Assembly: GCA_046351595.1 (NCBI GenBank)
Contig: JAXLYE010000002.1
Span: 1,178,001 to 1,242,000, forward strand
Length of the DNA stretch: 64,000 nucleotides
DNA from: JAXLYE01 sp046351595
GTDB lineage: Bacteria > Myxococcota_A > Polyangia > Palsa-1104 > JAEUJZ01
Direction of reading: 5' to 3'
Shown: positions 31,872 through 40,715 of the stretch, in pieces
Numbering within the stretch: position 1 is the first letter of the stretch
How the letters are laid out: each line of letters opens with the position of its first letter
The notes under the pieces: generated by a model
The model's input: only the letters and a program-made list of their open reading frames with translations
Told to the model about the DNA's origin: nothing
Databases searched by the model: none
Made by a program: the position numbers and the translations under genes

Positions 31872-33620
31872 CTACGCTGCCGGCTTCATGTCCGGCAAGA
31901 GGACCGCGAAGGTCGAGCCGCGGCCCGGCACGCTCTCGACGGTGATCTTACCGCCGAGGGTGCGCACCAGCTCGCGGCAGATCGACAGCCCAAGGCCGGT
32001 GCCGCGGCCGCGCCCCTTGGTCGTATAAAACGGCTCGAAGATGCGGCCCAGATCCTCGGGCGCGATGCCGCTGCCCTCGTCGCTGACCGCGAGCTGCACC
32101 AGGCCCTCGCCGCCCGGTGCCGGCCTGGCCGAGACGACGATACGGCCCGGCGGCGGCGGCGGTCGCGGCGTCGCCTCGCTCGGCCGCGCCGCCGACGTCG
32201 CGTCGATGGCGTTGGTCAAAAGGTTGATGAGGATCTGGCGCACCAGGCCCGGGTCGGTGTGGATCGCGCTGACGTGCGGATCGACCTCGCTCAGCACCCG
32301 CACGCCGGGGCGGCGCAGGGCGCTGGTAGTGACGCGCACCGCCTCCTCGATGACGCGGCGCAGGTCCGAGGGGACGATGGTCGGCTTGGCGGCGCGCGTA
32401 TGGTCGAGGTAATCGCGGATGATCTTCGAGACGCGCGACAGCTCGCCCGTGGCCACCTGCAGGCGCTCGCGCAGCGCCGCCGGCACGTCCTGCGCATACG
32501 TCGCCAGCTGCAGGTGCCCCGAAACCGCGGCCAGCGGCGTCCCGATCTCGTGCGCCAGCTGCGCCGCCAGCTGCCCCAGCGCCGCCAGCCGCTCCTTGTC
32601 TCCGAGCTCGCTCTGCACCTGCACCAAGAGCTGGTTGAGCTGCTGCAGCGCCTCGTTCTTGCCCGACAGGTCGCGCGTCGCGGCGGCGATGTCGTTGGCC
32701 AGGCGGGCGTTCAAGGCGCGGATCTCCTCGTCGGCCTGCGTCAGCCGCTCGAGCATGTCGTTGAAGCCGCGCGCCAGGCGGCCGATCTCGTCGGCGCGCT
32801 CCTCGGTGACGCGGCGGTGGAGGTTGCCCTGCTCGACCTCGCGCATCGCCTGCGCCAGCACCGACACCGGCCGTGCGACCACGCGCGTCACGATCCACGC
32901 CGTCGCCCCGAGCAGCGTAAGCAGCGCGACAAACGCCGTCGCCGCCGAGATGCGCAGCTGGTCGCGCAGCACCTGGTCGTAGCGGTCGATCGGCACCGTG
33001 ACCTCCAGCCGCCCGCGCTGCGGCCCCGTCGGATCGAGCTCCCAGGTCGCGGACAGGCAGCGGTCGCAGGCGGCGCGGTCCTCGCGCGTATTGATGTTGC
33101 GGCTGCGCCGCTGCGTAAGCTGCGCACCGACGGGAAAGATCTGGCCCCAGCGCGACGAGGTGCTGCGCTCGGTCAGGCGCCAGGCCGGCTCGGTGCCGCG
33201 CAGCCCCGGCGGCCGCCCCGCCTCCGACAGGTCCCACAGCGCCCGCCGCGCCTCGTACTGCTGCCGCTCGGCGCGCGCGCGCTTGGGCCGCTCGGGGTGC
33301 GAGATCTCGACGCCGCCCGACTGCGGCAGCACGATCTGAACTTGATCGCCGGACTCGCTGTCGAGCAGCAGCGACAGCGCGAAGATGCGGTGGCGGCCGC
33401 GCAGCTCCTCGAGCTTGGCCTTGACCTCGTCGTCCGAGCGCTCGCGCTTGAGGTAGTCCTCGAGGTTCATGGCCAGGTCGGCCGCCGTCGCTTCGGCCTC
33501 CTTGCGCATGTTGTCGTTGACCCGGCGGTTCATCATCACCCGCCCGGCCAGCGTCGAGGTGATGAGGACCAGCAGCAGGAGGGCCGACAGGAGCCCGATC
33601 AGTTTGGTGCGGATGCTCAA
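31872..33620 (-). CDS. Membrane sensor histidine kinase with HAMP domain
   Basis: About 582 residues: a first membrane helix (LIGLLSALLLLVLI, near residues 6-25), an extracytoplasmic sensor of about 210 residues, a second helix (FVALLTLLGATAWIV), HAMP, a coiled coil, HisKA with LAAQLAHEIGTPLAAV, and HATPase with GSGIAPED and GTGLGLS. The sensor holds a CxxC pair at about C185-C188 (ACDRC). The start is uncertain: a TTG at 33620 behind an AGGGAG box is preferred, and a GTG at 33659 is possible. It is transcribed with the NtrC-type regulator that follows. Confidence 0.9.
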   Translation of the reverse strand: MSIRTKLIGLLSALLLLVLITSTLAGRVMMNRRVNDNMRKEAEATAADLAMNLEDYLKRERSDDEVKAKLEELRGRHRIFALSLLLDSESGDQVQIVLPQSGGVEISHPERPKRARAERQQYEARRALWDLSEAGRPPGLRGTEPAWRLTERSTSSRWGQIFPVGAQLTQRRSRNINTREDRAACDRCLSATWELDPTGPQRGRLEVTVPIDRYDQVLRDQLRISAATAFVALLTLLGATAWIVTRVVARPVSVLAQAMREVEQGNLHRRVTEERADEIGRLARGFNDMLERLTQADEEIRALNARLANDIAAATRDLSGKNEALQQLNQLLVQVQSELGDKERLAALGQLAAQLAHEIGTPLAAVSGHLQLATYAQDVPAALRERLQVATGELSRVSKIIRDYLDHTRAAKPTIVPSDLRRVIEEAVRVTTSALRRPGVRVLSEVDPHVSAIHTDPGLVRQILINLLTNAIDATSAARPSEATPRPPPPPGRIVVSARPAPGGEGLVQLAVSDEGSGIAPEDLGRIFEPFYTTKGRGRGTGLGLSICRELVRTLGGKITVESVPGRGSTFAVLLPDMKPAA

Positions 33621-33830
33621 GCTCTGCCCCAGCTCCCTTTGGCGACGGCGCAGAGCCACTTTAGCCAATGCGCGGGCGCCGGCCAATTCTTGACCGGTCA
33701 AAAACCGGCCCGGCCCGCCCGGTGAAGACGCCGGCGCCCGGTCACCGGTCACCGGTCGCCGCTTGGACGACGCGGCCCTCCGGTCGCGGCGGCTTCCTGC
33801 GGCGCGGCATCCCTGGTAGGCTGCGCCGCG

Positions 33831-34787
33831 ATGTCCATGGCCCCCCCTGCCAGCCGAGCCTTCAGGGCCCGTCCTCCTCGCCGCGACGGCGCCGGCCCGG
33901 CCGCGATCCCGTCGCGGTCGTCGCAGCGGCGAGGGCGGGGGCGCGCGAGCCTGGCGGGAATGCTCAGACTCGCGGGGCCGCTCGGGCTGGCGGGGCCGCT
34001 CGGGCTGGCGGGGCCGCTCGGGCTGGCGGGGCCGCTCGGGCTGGCGGGGCTGCTCGGGCTGGCGGCGCCGGCGCGGGCCGACCTCGGCAGCCTCGGCGGG
34101 CTGACCGTCGGCCTCGGCGCCTCGGCCGGGATCCAGCCCGACGGCCGCCCCTGCACCGTCGGCGGTCAGTACCGCACCTTCCCCGGCACCGATACCTGCC
34201 TGCTGTTCGCGGGCGGCCTGGACGCCTCGTTCCTGTGGCACGGCCGCATCGGCGCCGCGCTCGGGCTGTGGTCGGTGGCCGGTCAGTCCTCGGTCGCCAA
34301 GATGGCCACGCCCGACGGGCCCGAGCTGCCGGGCTTCCCGGACCGCGTCTCGGTGCCGCTCATGCTCGACGTGCGGCCGCTGGCGTTCCTGGTCGACGAC
34401 GGCGATCGCAGCTACCGGGCGCGCGCGCTGCACGGCTTGCGCCTGGCGCTCGGCCCCTCCTTCGAGCTCGTGCGGACCTCGCTCGACTCGTCGATCGACT
34501 GGGGCTCGCGCATCGGCAGCCCGGTCCGTGCCTCGCTCGGCCTGCACGCCGCCCTCGACGGCGAGGTGCCGCTGCACGCGGCCGAGGGCATTCGCAGCGG
34601 CCTGTCGCTGCGCCTCTCGGTGCGCCTGTTGTACGTGCCGATCGTCACCCTCAAGGCCCCGACCGGCGGCGCCGTCGCGTCGCAGCCCGTCGCCGAGGAG
34701 CTGGTCGCCGACACCGCCGCCGCCGACACCTTCCACGGCCTGGGCGTGCGCGCGCAGTTCTTCCTCGGGCTGGTCTATTACCTGTAG
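33831..34787 (+). CDS. Outer-membrane-like protein with repeat-expanded signal region
   Basis: A 318-residue exported protein. The N-terminal region is odd: five tandem copies of an 18-bp unit encode (LGLAGP)n, giving a hydrophobic segment of about 35 residues before the likely cleavage ARA-DLG. The mature part has alternating patterns (SLRLSVRLLYVPIV) and ends in FFLGLVYYL, typical of an outer-membrane beta-barrel; no family is recognised. The start is uncertain: 33831 (TAGGCT 8 nt upstream, no Shine-Dalgarno) or Met at 33960, directly before the repeat. It is divergent from the histidine kinase. Confidence 0.7.
   Translation: MSMAPPASRAFRARPPRRDGAGPAAIPSRSSQRRGRGRASLAGMLRLAGPLGLAGPLGLAGPLGLAGPLGLAGLLGLAAPARADLGSLGGLTVGLGASAGIQPDGRPCTVGGQYRTFPGTDTCLLFAGGLDASFLWHGRIGAALGLWSVAGQSSVAKMATPDGPELPGFPDRVSVPLMLDVRPLAFLVDDGDRSYRARALHGLRLALGPSFELVRTSLDSSIDWGSRIGSPVRASLGLHAALDGEVPLHAAEGIRSGLSLRLSVRLLYVPIVTLKAPTGGAVASQPVAEELVADTAAADTFHGLGVRAQFFLGLVYYL
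33973..34062. repeat. 18-bp in-frame tandem repeat, five copies
   Basis: Five head-to-tail copies of CGGGGCCGCTCGGGCTGG; the fifth differs by one base (CGGGGCTG...). Because 18 is a multiple of three, copy-number change keeps the reading frame and only alters the length of the signal region of the encoded protein. Confidence 0.95.
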
Positions 34788-34862
34788 GGGTCCCTGTCGC
34801 ATTACCGGCAGCGGTACCCGAAATTGTCCTTTATCGGCCCGCGGGCCGACCGGAGGCGGAGC

Positions 34863-36614
34863 ATGCAGGATCTCACCGGCAGCACGACGGCGCAGCGACG
34901 GCGCGACGTGGCCTATCACAGGTTCGCGCAGGTCCTGCAGGAGGTCGCGGCGCGCTTCCAGCACAGCGCGCTGTCCCTGGCCGTCACCGAGCGCGCCGAC
35001 TTCGCCTGCGCCCTGTGCGACGCCGAGGGCGAGAGCGTGATCGAGTGGGCGGGCAGCGCGCTGGTCGCCGGCACCCTGGGCCCGCAGCTGCGCGGCGCGC
35101 TCGCGGCGTACCCGTCGCTTGCGGCCCCGGCCGAGGGTCACGAGGGCGACGTCGTGGCCCTGTGCGACCCGTTCACCGCCGGCGTGGACCCCACCTACCT
35201 CACCCTGTGCACCGCGATCACCGACGAGGAGCGCGAGCTCGTCGGCTTCCTGGTGCTGTGCGCGGCGCGCGGCGAGGCGGCGGCCCGGCGGCCCGGCGCG
35301 CGCGACGGCCAGGCCGAGCCCCCGGTCGACCTCGACGTCATGATGCTGCCGACGGTGGAGGCGGCGCGCCAGTCCGAGCTAGCGGCGCTGCCGCCGGCCG
35401 TCGGCCCGCGCTACCAGGTCTTCCAGGACAGCGGCTCGACGCCGATGGTGCCGCTGACCGTGCGCACCGCTGAGGAAGAGGGCCAGCCGCTCGCGCCGAC
35501 GCTGCTTACCGACCTCCTGGAGCGCCAGCTGGCGAGCCTGGGGCGCGATCCGATCGAGCGGCTCTGCGACGTCCGCGCCCAGCGCGCGGCCCTGCACCAC
35601 GGCCAGCAGCGGCTGCGCGCGCTGGTCAAGCGCCTGGGCAAGAAGGTGGTGCGCGAGGATCTGCTCGCCCAGAAGGAGGCCGCCGAGCAGGCGATGGCGA
35701 CGGCGCTCGAGCGCATCGGCGACGGCGTCTACGCCTTCGCCGACAGCCTCGACGACGACGGCACCGGCACCACGGACCTGCCGGTGCGGGTGACGCTGCG
35801 CAAGGCCGAGGGGCGCCTCAGCGTCGACCTCACCGACTCGGCGCCGGTCTCGGACGGCGCGCTGAACCTTGTGGCGGCGGTGACGCGCTCGGTGGTGCGG
35901 CACGCCCTGCGCGCGCTTCTGCCCGAGGGCGCCCCGACCTGCGATGCCAGCCTGCGCCGCGTCCAGATCCAGACCGAGCCGGACTCGCTGCTCGACGTCC
36001 GCGGCGCGCGCGCCCTGTGCGCGGGGCACGAGACCGCGCTGCGGCTCTACGACGTGCTGCTCGGGGCGCTGGCGCAGGCGCTGCCGCGCGATCTCCCGGC
36101 CGCGAGCGGCGGCACGCTGAGCGCCCTCGTCCTGCGCACCCCGCGCCTGTTCCACCGCGAGCCGCTCGCCGCCGGCCGCGGCGCCAGCGCCCGCACGAGC
36201 GGCAAAGACACCCGCGCCCTCCCGCCGCTCGCCGGCGGGCAGCCGGTTTCCGTCGAGATCCTGGAGCAGCGCCTGCCGGTGCGGGTGCTGCGCTGGGCCG
36301 TGCGCGAGGGCTCGGGCGGCGGCGGCGTGCACCCCGGCAGCGACGGCGTGGTGCGCGAGCTGCTGCTGCTCAGCGACCTGCACGTCGAGCTCGTGGCGGA
36401 CCGGCGGCGGCGCGCGCCCTTCGGCCTCGCCGGCGGCGGCCCCGGGCAGACCGGCCGCGACATCCTCGTCCACGAGGGCGTCGAGCTGGCGCTGCCGGCC
36501 AAGCTGCGCATCCTCCTGCGCGCCGGCGACGTCCTGCGCACCGAAACCCCGGGCGGCGGCGGCCACGGCGACCCCACCCGCGCCCAGTTCTTCGCCCAGC
36601 TGCTGGCTGTCTAG
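34863..36614 (+). CDS. Hydantoinase B/oxoprolinase (HyuB) family protein
   Basis: A 583-residue protein related to the B subunit of ATP-dependent hydantoinase, oxoprolinase and acetone carboxylase. It has the early EGDVVALCDPF segment (family GDv...NDPY) and the characteristic C-terminal ETPGGGGHGDP. The middle part contains a helical insert and DLTDSAP, matching family DftgTspq. HyuB proteins normally work with an ATP-binding HyuA subunit, and no HyuA is adjacent. The first half is divergent, so the reaction is unknown. The start is the ATG at 34863 behind a GGAGGCGGAG ribosome-binding site. Confidence 0.82.
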   Translation: MQDLTGSTTAQRRRDVAYHRFAQVLQEVAARFQHSALSLAVTERADFACALCDAEGESVIEWAGSALVAGTLGPQLRGALAAYPSLAAPAEGHEGDVVALCDPFTAGVDPTYLTLCTAITDEERELVGFLVLCAARGEAAARRPGARDGQAEPPVDLDVMMLPTVEAARQSELAALPPAVGPRYQVFQDSGSTPMVPLTVRTAEEEGQPLAPTLLTDLLERQLASLGRDPIERLCDVRAQRAALHHGQQRLRALVKRLGKKVVREDLLAQKEAAEQAMATALERIGDGVYAFADSLDDDGTGTTDLPVRVTLRKAEGRLSVDLTDSAPVSDGALNLVAAVTRSVVRHALRALLPEGAPTCDASLRRVQIQTEPDSLLDVRGARALCAGHETALRLYDVLLGALAQALPRDLPAASGGTLSALVLRTPRLFHREPLAAGRGASARTSGKDTRALPPLAGGQPVSVEILEQRLPVRVLRWAVREGSGGGGVHPGSDGVVRELLLLSDLHVELVADRRRRAPFGLAGGGPGQTGRDILVHEGVELALPAKLRILLRAGDVLRTETPGGGGHGDPTRAQFFAQLLAV

Positions 36615-36647
36615 CCGACGGCCCGGACTCGCCCGCGGCGCCCGGCG

Positions 36648-37598
36648 CTACTCCTGCACGATGTCGGTCAGGGCGGCGCGCAGCTCGGGGTGGCGGAAGG
36701 TGTAGCCGAGCTCCTGCAGGCGCTTGGGCAGCACGCGCTGGCTGGTCAGCGCCACCTTGGCGCCCTCGCCGAGCAAAAGCTTCACCGCGAAGCGCGGCAC
36801 CGGCAACAGCGCCGGCCGGTGCAGCACCGCGCCGAGCGTGTCCGCGAACTCGCGCATGCGCACCGGCTGCGGCGCCGCCAGGTTGAGCGAGCCGCGGCTC
36901 GCGCTCGCCGGCGTGTCCAGCGCCCACAGGATGGCGCCGACCACGTCGTCGATGTGGATCCACGGCAGCCACTGCTTGCCGTCGCCGAGCGGGCCGCCGA
37001 CGAAGGCGCGGAAGGCCGGCAGCACCTTGGCCATCATGCCGCCGCCCAGCCCCAGCACCACGCCGATGCGCAAAAGCGTCACCCTCACCCCGTGCGGCGT
37101 CGCCGCGGTGCGCGCCTGCGCCTCCCAGTCGGCGCACAGCTCGGCCACGAAGTCGTGCCCGGGGCTCGCGTCCTCGTCGAGCACCTCGTCGCCGCGCGAG
37201 CCGTAGATGCCGACCGCCGAGGCGCCGACAAGGACCTTGGGCCGCTCTGCCTCGGGGCAGGCCGCCAGCGCCTCGCCCAGCCGACGCATGCCCTCAACCC
37301 GGCTGTCGCGCACGCGGCGCTTGAACTCCTCGGTCCAGCGCTCGCCGACGATCGGCTCGCCGGCCAGCGTCACCACCGCGTCGCAGCCCAGGAGCTCCTT
37401 CTGCCACGGCCCGGCCCGCCCCGGATCGCCCTCGACCACGGTCAGGCGGCCGTCGCCCGCGCCGTCTGCGCCCGCCGACGCCTCGCGCAGGTTGGCGCGG
37501 CGCCGCGTCAGCGCCACCACCCGATCGCCGCGCCGCAAGAGCTCGCGCAAGAGCCGCTTGCCGATGAACCCGCTCGCTCCGGTCACGAACACCCGCAT
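36648..37598 (-). CDS. TIGR01777-type NAD(P)-dependent epimerase
   Basis: A 316-residue extended short-chain dehydrogenase. The Rossmann motif VTGASGFIG lies at residues 5-13, with VVTLAGEPIVGERW, an SAVGIYGSRGDE segment, and a C-terminal domain ending in GYTFRHPELRAALTDI, which is typical of the YfcH/SulA-like family TIGR01777. The substrate is not known; relatives are often called cell-division inhibitors by older annotation. AGGAG precedes the ATG. It is convergent with hyuB, with 33 nt between stops. Confidence 0.9.
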   Translation of the reverse strand: MRVFVTGASGFIGKRLLRELLRRGDRVVALTRRRANLREASAGADGAGDGRLTVVEGDPGRAGPWQKELLGCDAVVTLAGEPIVGERWTEEFKRRVRDSRVEGMRRLGEALAACPEAERPKVLVGASAVGIYGSRGDEVLDEDASPGHDFVAELCADWEAQARTAATPHGVRVTLLRIGVVLGLGGGMMAKVLPAFRAFVGGPLGDGKQWLPWIHIDDVVGAILWALDTPASASRGSLNLAAPQPVRMREFADTLGAVLHRPALLPVPRFAVKLLLGEGAKVALTSQRVLPKRLQELGYTFRHPELRAALTDIVQE

Positions 37599-37745
37599 CC
37601 CTGCTCCTTTTGCACAAATCCAAGGCCCGGATCCTGTCCGGTGACAAACCCGCGCGAAAAACGCGCCGCGGGGGCGGCCCCTGCGGTCCTGCCGACCGAA
37701 GGACCCGAGAACGTGCCCCTGAATGAGATGACACAGCCCGCGGGC

Positions 37746-38327
37746 CTACGGCAACGGGATCAGGTACGGCGTGATGCGCGCCAGCCGGTGCGGGCCGATG
37801 CCGGGCACCCGCAGCAGCGCGGCGCGGCTCGAAAGCGGCCCCGCCCCATGACCCTTACGAGCTGCCCGGGACTCCCGATATTCAACGATGCGCCGCGCCA
37901 GAGCCGGGCCGATGTCGGGCAGCGCCTCGAGCTCTGCGGCCGAGGCGGTCTGCGGATCGAGCGGCACCCCGACCGTGAGCCGGCGCAGCGGCGCCATGCG
38001 CGCCGGCGGCCCGTGCAGCCGCTCGCCCCGCGGCCCGAGCGGCCAGACCTCGCCCGCCAGAAGATCGAGCCGCGCCGCCTCCTCGGTCCCCAGGCAGACC
38101 ACGCCTTCCCCCGGCCGCTCGACGGGAACCGGACAGCGGTCGGCCGGCCGGACGCCGCCCGGGTCGGGCACCAGCCGCGGCGGCGGCAAGAGCGGCCACG
38201 CCACCCGCACTCCGCACCCGAGCGTCAGCCCGAGCAGCACCCAGAAGGGCCCGTTGCCCGCCGCCGCCGTCGCGCGCAGCCAGCCCCGGACCCGGTCCAC
38301 GACCCGGTTCCCGATCCGCGTACCCAT
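37746..38327 (-). CDS. ComEA-like helix-hairpin-helix protein
   Basis: A 193-residue protein with one N-terminal membrane helix (FWVLLGLTLGCGVRVAW, about residues 28-44), a Pro-rich extracytoplasmic stretch, and a C-terminal pair of helix-hairpin-helix motifs (ALPDIGPALARRIVEYR and RVPGIGPHRLARI). This is the layout of ComEA, which binds incoming DNA during natural transformation, although simple HhH proteins also serve other DNA-binding roles. Two cysteines lie in the linker. It is downstream of nadB by 54 nt and may be in its operon. Confidence 0.8.
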   Translation of the reverse strand: MGTRIGNRVVDRVRGWLRATAAAGNGPFWVLLGLTLGCGVRVAWPLLPPPRLVPDPGGVRPADRCPVPVERPGEGVVCLGTEEAARLDLLAGEVWPLGPRGERLHGPPARMAPLRRLTVGVPLDPQTASAAELEALPDIGPALARRIVEYRESRAARKGHGAGPLSSRAALLRVPGIGPHRLARITPYLIPLP

Positions 38328-38381
38328 GGCCCGGCGCCAATGCAGCGCGCGTGCCGAGCCGCCGACCGCCCTGCCGAGCGC

Positions 38382-39980
38382 TCAGCGCGGCGACGGCCCG
38401 TCGTCCCGCTGGACCACGGTGTCGGTCGCAAAGCCCGGCTCTTTGTGGGGGTGGTCGGCGTTGAAGTGCAGCCCCCGGCTCTCCTTCCGCCGCATCGCGC
38501 ACTCGACGATGAGGTGCGCGGCCAGCGCCAGGTTGCGCAGCTCGAGCAGGTCGCTTTGGACCTTGAAGTTCCAGTAGTAGTCGCGGATCTCGTCGCGGAT
38601 CAGCTCGATGCGGCGGCGGGCGCGGGCCAGGCGCTTGTCCGTCCGGACGATGCCGACGTAGTTCCACATCAGGCGCCGGACCTCGTCCCAGTTCTGCGTG
38701 ACCACGACCGCCTCGTCGGGGTCCTGGGCGTTGCCGCTCTGCCAGGGCGTGACCTCGGCCGGCACCACCGGCGTCGTATTCACCGCGTCCTCGGCGGCGC
38801 GGCGGCCGAAGACCGCGCCCTCGAGCAGCGAGTTCGAGGCCAGGCGGCAGGCGCCGTGAAGCCCCGTGTGCGCGGTCTCGCCGATGGCGTACAGGTTCTT
38901 GACGTGGGTGCGGCCCCATCCGTCGGTGACCACGCCGCCGCAGAGGTAGTGCGCGGCCGGCACCACCGGGATCGGCCGCTTGCGCATGTCGATGCCGTAC
39001 TGCATGCAGCGGGCGTGGATCGCGGGGAAGCGCTCGACGAGGAACGCCGGATCCAGGTGCGTCATGTCCAGGCCCACGTAGTCGGCGCCCGTGCGCTTGA
39101 GCTCCGCGTCGATGGCGCGCGCCACCACGTCGCGCGTGGCCAGCGACTTGCGCGGGTCGTAGCGCTCCATGAACGTCTCGCCGGTCTGGAGGCGCAGGAT
39201 GCCGCCCTCGCCGCGCAGCGCCTCGCTGATCAGGAACGACTTGGCCTCGGGGTGGTACAGGCACGTGGGGTGGAACTGGAAGAACTCCATGTTCGCGATG
39301 CGCGCGCCGGCGCGGTACGCCATGGCCACGCCGTCGGCGGTCGCGACGTCCGGGTTCGAGGTGTAGAGGTACACCTTGCCGGCGCCGCCGGTGGCCAGCA
39401 CCGTCGCGCGCGCGGTGATCACGTGGACCTCGCCGCTCTGCCGCTCGAGCACGTAGGCGCCGAAGCAGGCGTCCGGCCCGCCGAACTTGGCCAGGGTCAG
39501 AAGGTCCACCGCCATGTGGTCGACCAGGAAGCGGATGTTGGGGTGGCCCTTGGCCGCCGTCAGCAGCGCGCGCTCGATCTCGCGGCCGGTGGTGTCCTTG
39601 GCGTGGGCGATGCGCCGGGCCGAGTGGCCGCCCTCGCGCGTCAGCGACAGCTCGCCCGAGTCGGTCCGGTCGAAGCGGGCGCCGTAGCGGTCGCACAGCT
39701 CGCGCACCGCGGCCGGGCCCTCGCGCACGGTCAGCTCGACGATGTCCGGGTGGCCCAGGCCGTCGCCGACGGCCAGCGTGTCGGCGATGTGGTCCTCGAA
39801 GCGGTCGGCCGGGTCGAGCACCGCGGCGATGCCGCCCTGCGCCCAGGCGGTGCTGCCGGCCTCGGGCTCGCGCTTGGTCACGATCAGCACCCGCCCGGCG
39901 TCGGCGGCGCGCAGCGCGAAGCTGAGCCCGGCGATGCCCGAGCCGATGACCAAAAAGTCCGTCTGAATCGTCTGCGGCAT
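38382..39980 (-). CDS. nadB: L-aspartate oxidase
   Basis: A 532-residue flavoprotein that oxidises L-aspartate to iminoaspartate, the first step of NAD synthesis. It begins with VIGSGIAGLSFAL, has AWAQGGIAAV, and contains the family stretch HDTTGREIERALL-like (AHAKDTTGREIE), FHPTCLY, GEGGILR and GRTHVKNLYAIGE. The C-terminal helical domain follows. Upstream of the ATG, TATGAT ends 8 nt before the start, which suggests a leaderless or very short leader. nadA was not found nearby and nadC lies at 13.7 kb. Confidence 0.95.
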   Translation of the reverse strand: MPQTIQTDFLVIGSGIAGLSFALRAADAGRVLIVTKREPEAGSTAWAQGGIAAVLDPADRFEDHIADTLAVGDGLGHPDIVELTVREGPAAVRELCDRYGARFDRTDSGELSLTREGGHSARRIAHAKDTTGREIERALLTAAKGHPNIRFLVDHMAVDLLTLAKFGGPDACFGAYVLERQSGEVHVITARATVLATGGAGKVYLYTSNPDVATADGVAMAYRAGARIANMEFFQFHPTCLYHPEAKSFLISEALRGEGGILRLQTGETFMERYDPRKSLATRDVVARAIDAELKRTGADYVGLDMTHLDPAFLVERFPAIHARCMQYGIDMRKRPIPVVPAAHYLCGGVVTDGWGRTHVKNLYAIGETAHTGLHGACRLASNSLLEGAVFGRRAAEDAVNTTPVVPAEVTPWQSGNAQDPDEAVVVTQNWDEVRRLMWNYVGIVRTDKRLARARRRIELIRDEIRDYYWNFKVQSDLLELRNLALAAHLIVECAMRRKESRGLHFNADHPHKEPGFATDTVVQRDDGPSPR

Positions 39981-40169
39981 GGACCCCCATCATACGCACA
40001 GGATCCGCGGCGCTGGGCCCCCGCGCGCGGATTCGTCCCCCCACGATTCCCGGAAGACCCATCGCCGGCGCGCGGCGCTTTGCCTATGATGCTTGGCGCC
40101 GGCGCGATTGCTGCCGCATCGACCACAACCGCGACGGGCGGCCCGGCGTCCGGGGAGCGAGGGACCGCC

Positions 40170-40652
40170 ATGAAGAGCTGGAGCCTGGAAGGGGTGGAGC
40201 TTGAGATCCGCGACTCGGGGGTGCACGGCACCGGGGTCTTTGCGCGCGGCCCGCTGCGCGCGGGCGCAAAGGTCCTGCACCTGACCGGCCGGGTCGTCGT
40301 GACCGCGGTCGACGAGGTCATGCCCGACGGCTTCTGGGCGGTGCAGGTGGCCCCCGGCGTCTGGCTCGCCGCCGACCCCGACGCGCACGAGCCCGACGAC
40401 TTCACCAACCACTCGTGCGAGCCGAACCTGGGCTTTGTGCGCGGCACGCTGACCCTGCACGCCCTGCGCGACATCGCGCCCGGCGAGGAGCTCGTCTGGG
40501 ACTACAGCACCTCGATGGACGAGCCGGGCTGGGAGGTCCCCTGCCGCTGCGGCACCCCCTCGTGCCGCGGCCGCATCCAGAGCTTCCGCGCCCTGTCCCC
40601 CGCCGACCAGTCCCGCCTGCGCCCCTTCACCCTGAACTACCTGCGGCGCTGA
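40170..40652 (+). CDS. SET-domain protein-lysine methyltransferase
   Basis: A 160-residue compact SET domain. Visible signatures are GVHGTGVFA (SET-N), NHSCEPN at residues 80-86 with the pseudoknot residues, GEELVWDY at 105-112 with the catalytic Tyr, and a post-SET zinc motif C-x-C-x4-C at C125, C127 and C132 (CRCGTPSC). The domain is complete and eukaryote-like. It would methylate lysine on a protein using SAM; the bacterial target is unknown. The start at 40170 is chosen over an in-frame ATG near 40086 because it begins the domain directly. It is divergent from nadB. Confidence 0.88.
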   Translation: MKSWSLEGVELEIRDSGVHGTGVFARGPLRAGAKVLHLTGRVVVTAVDEVMPDGFWAVQVAPGVWLAADPDAHEPDDFTNHSCEPNLGFVRGTLTLHALRDIAPGEELVWDYSTSMDEPGWEVPCRCGTPSCRGRIQSFRALSPADQSRLRPFTLNYLRR

Positions 40653-40715
40653 AGCGCCCGGGGCCGCCCCGTTTGCCGCAGAAAGCCTGCTACCCTGCGC
40701 ACAAGGAGGGTGGCC

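Noticed and set aside
36690..40160. Very long plus-strand frame running into the SET gene
   Set aside because: Only the last 160 codons (from 40170) are a real domain. The rest is antisense to the epimerase, ComEA-like gene and nadB.
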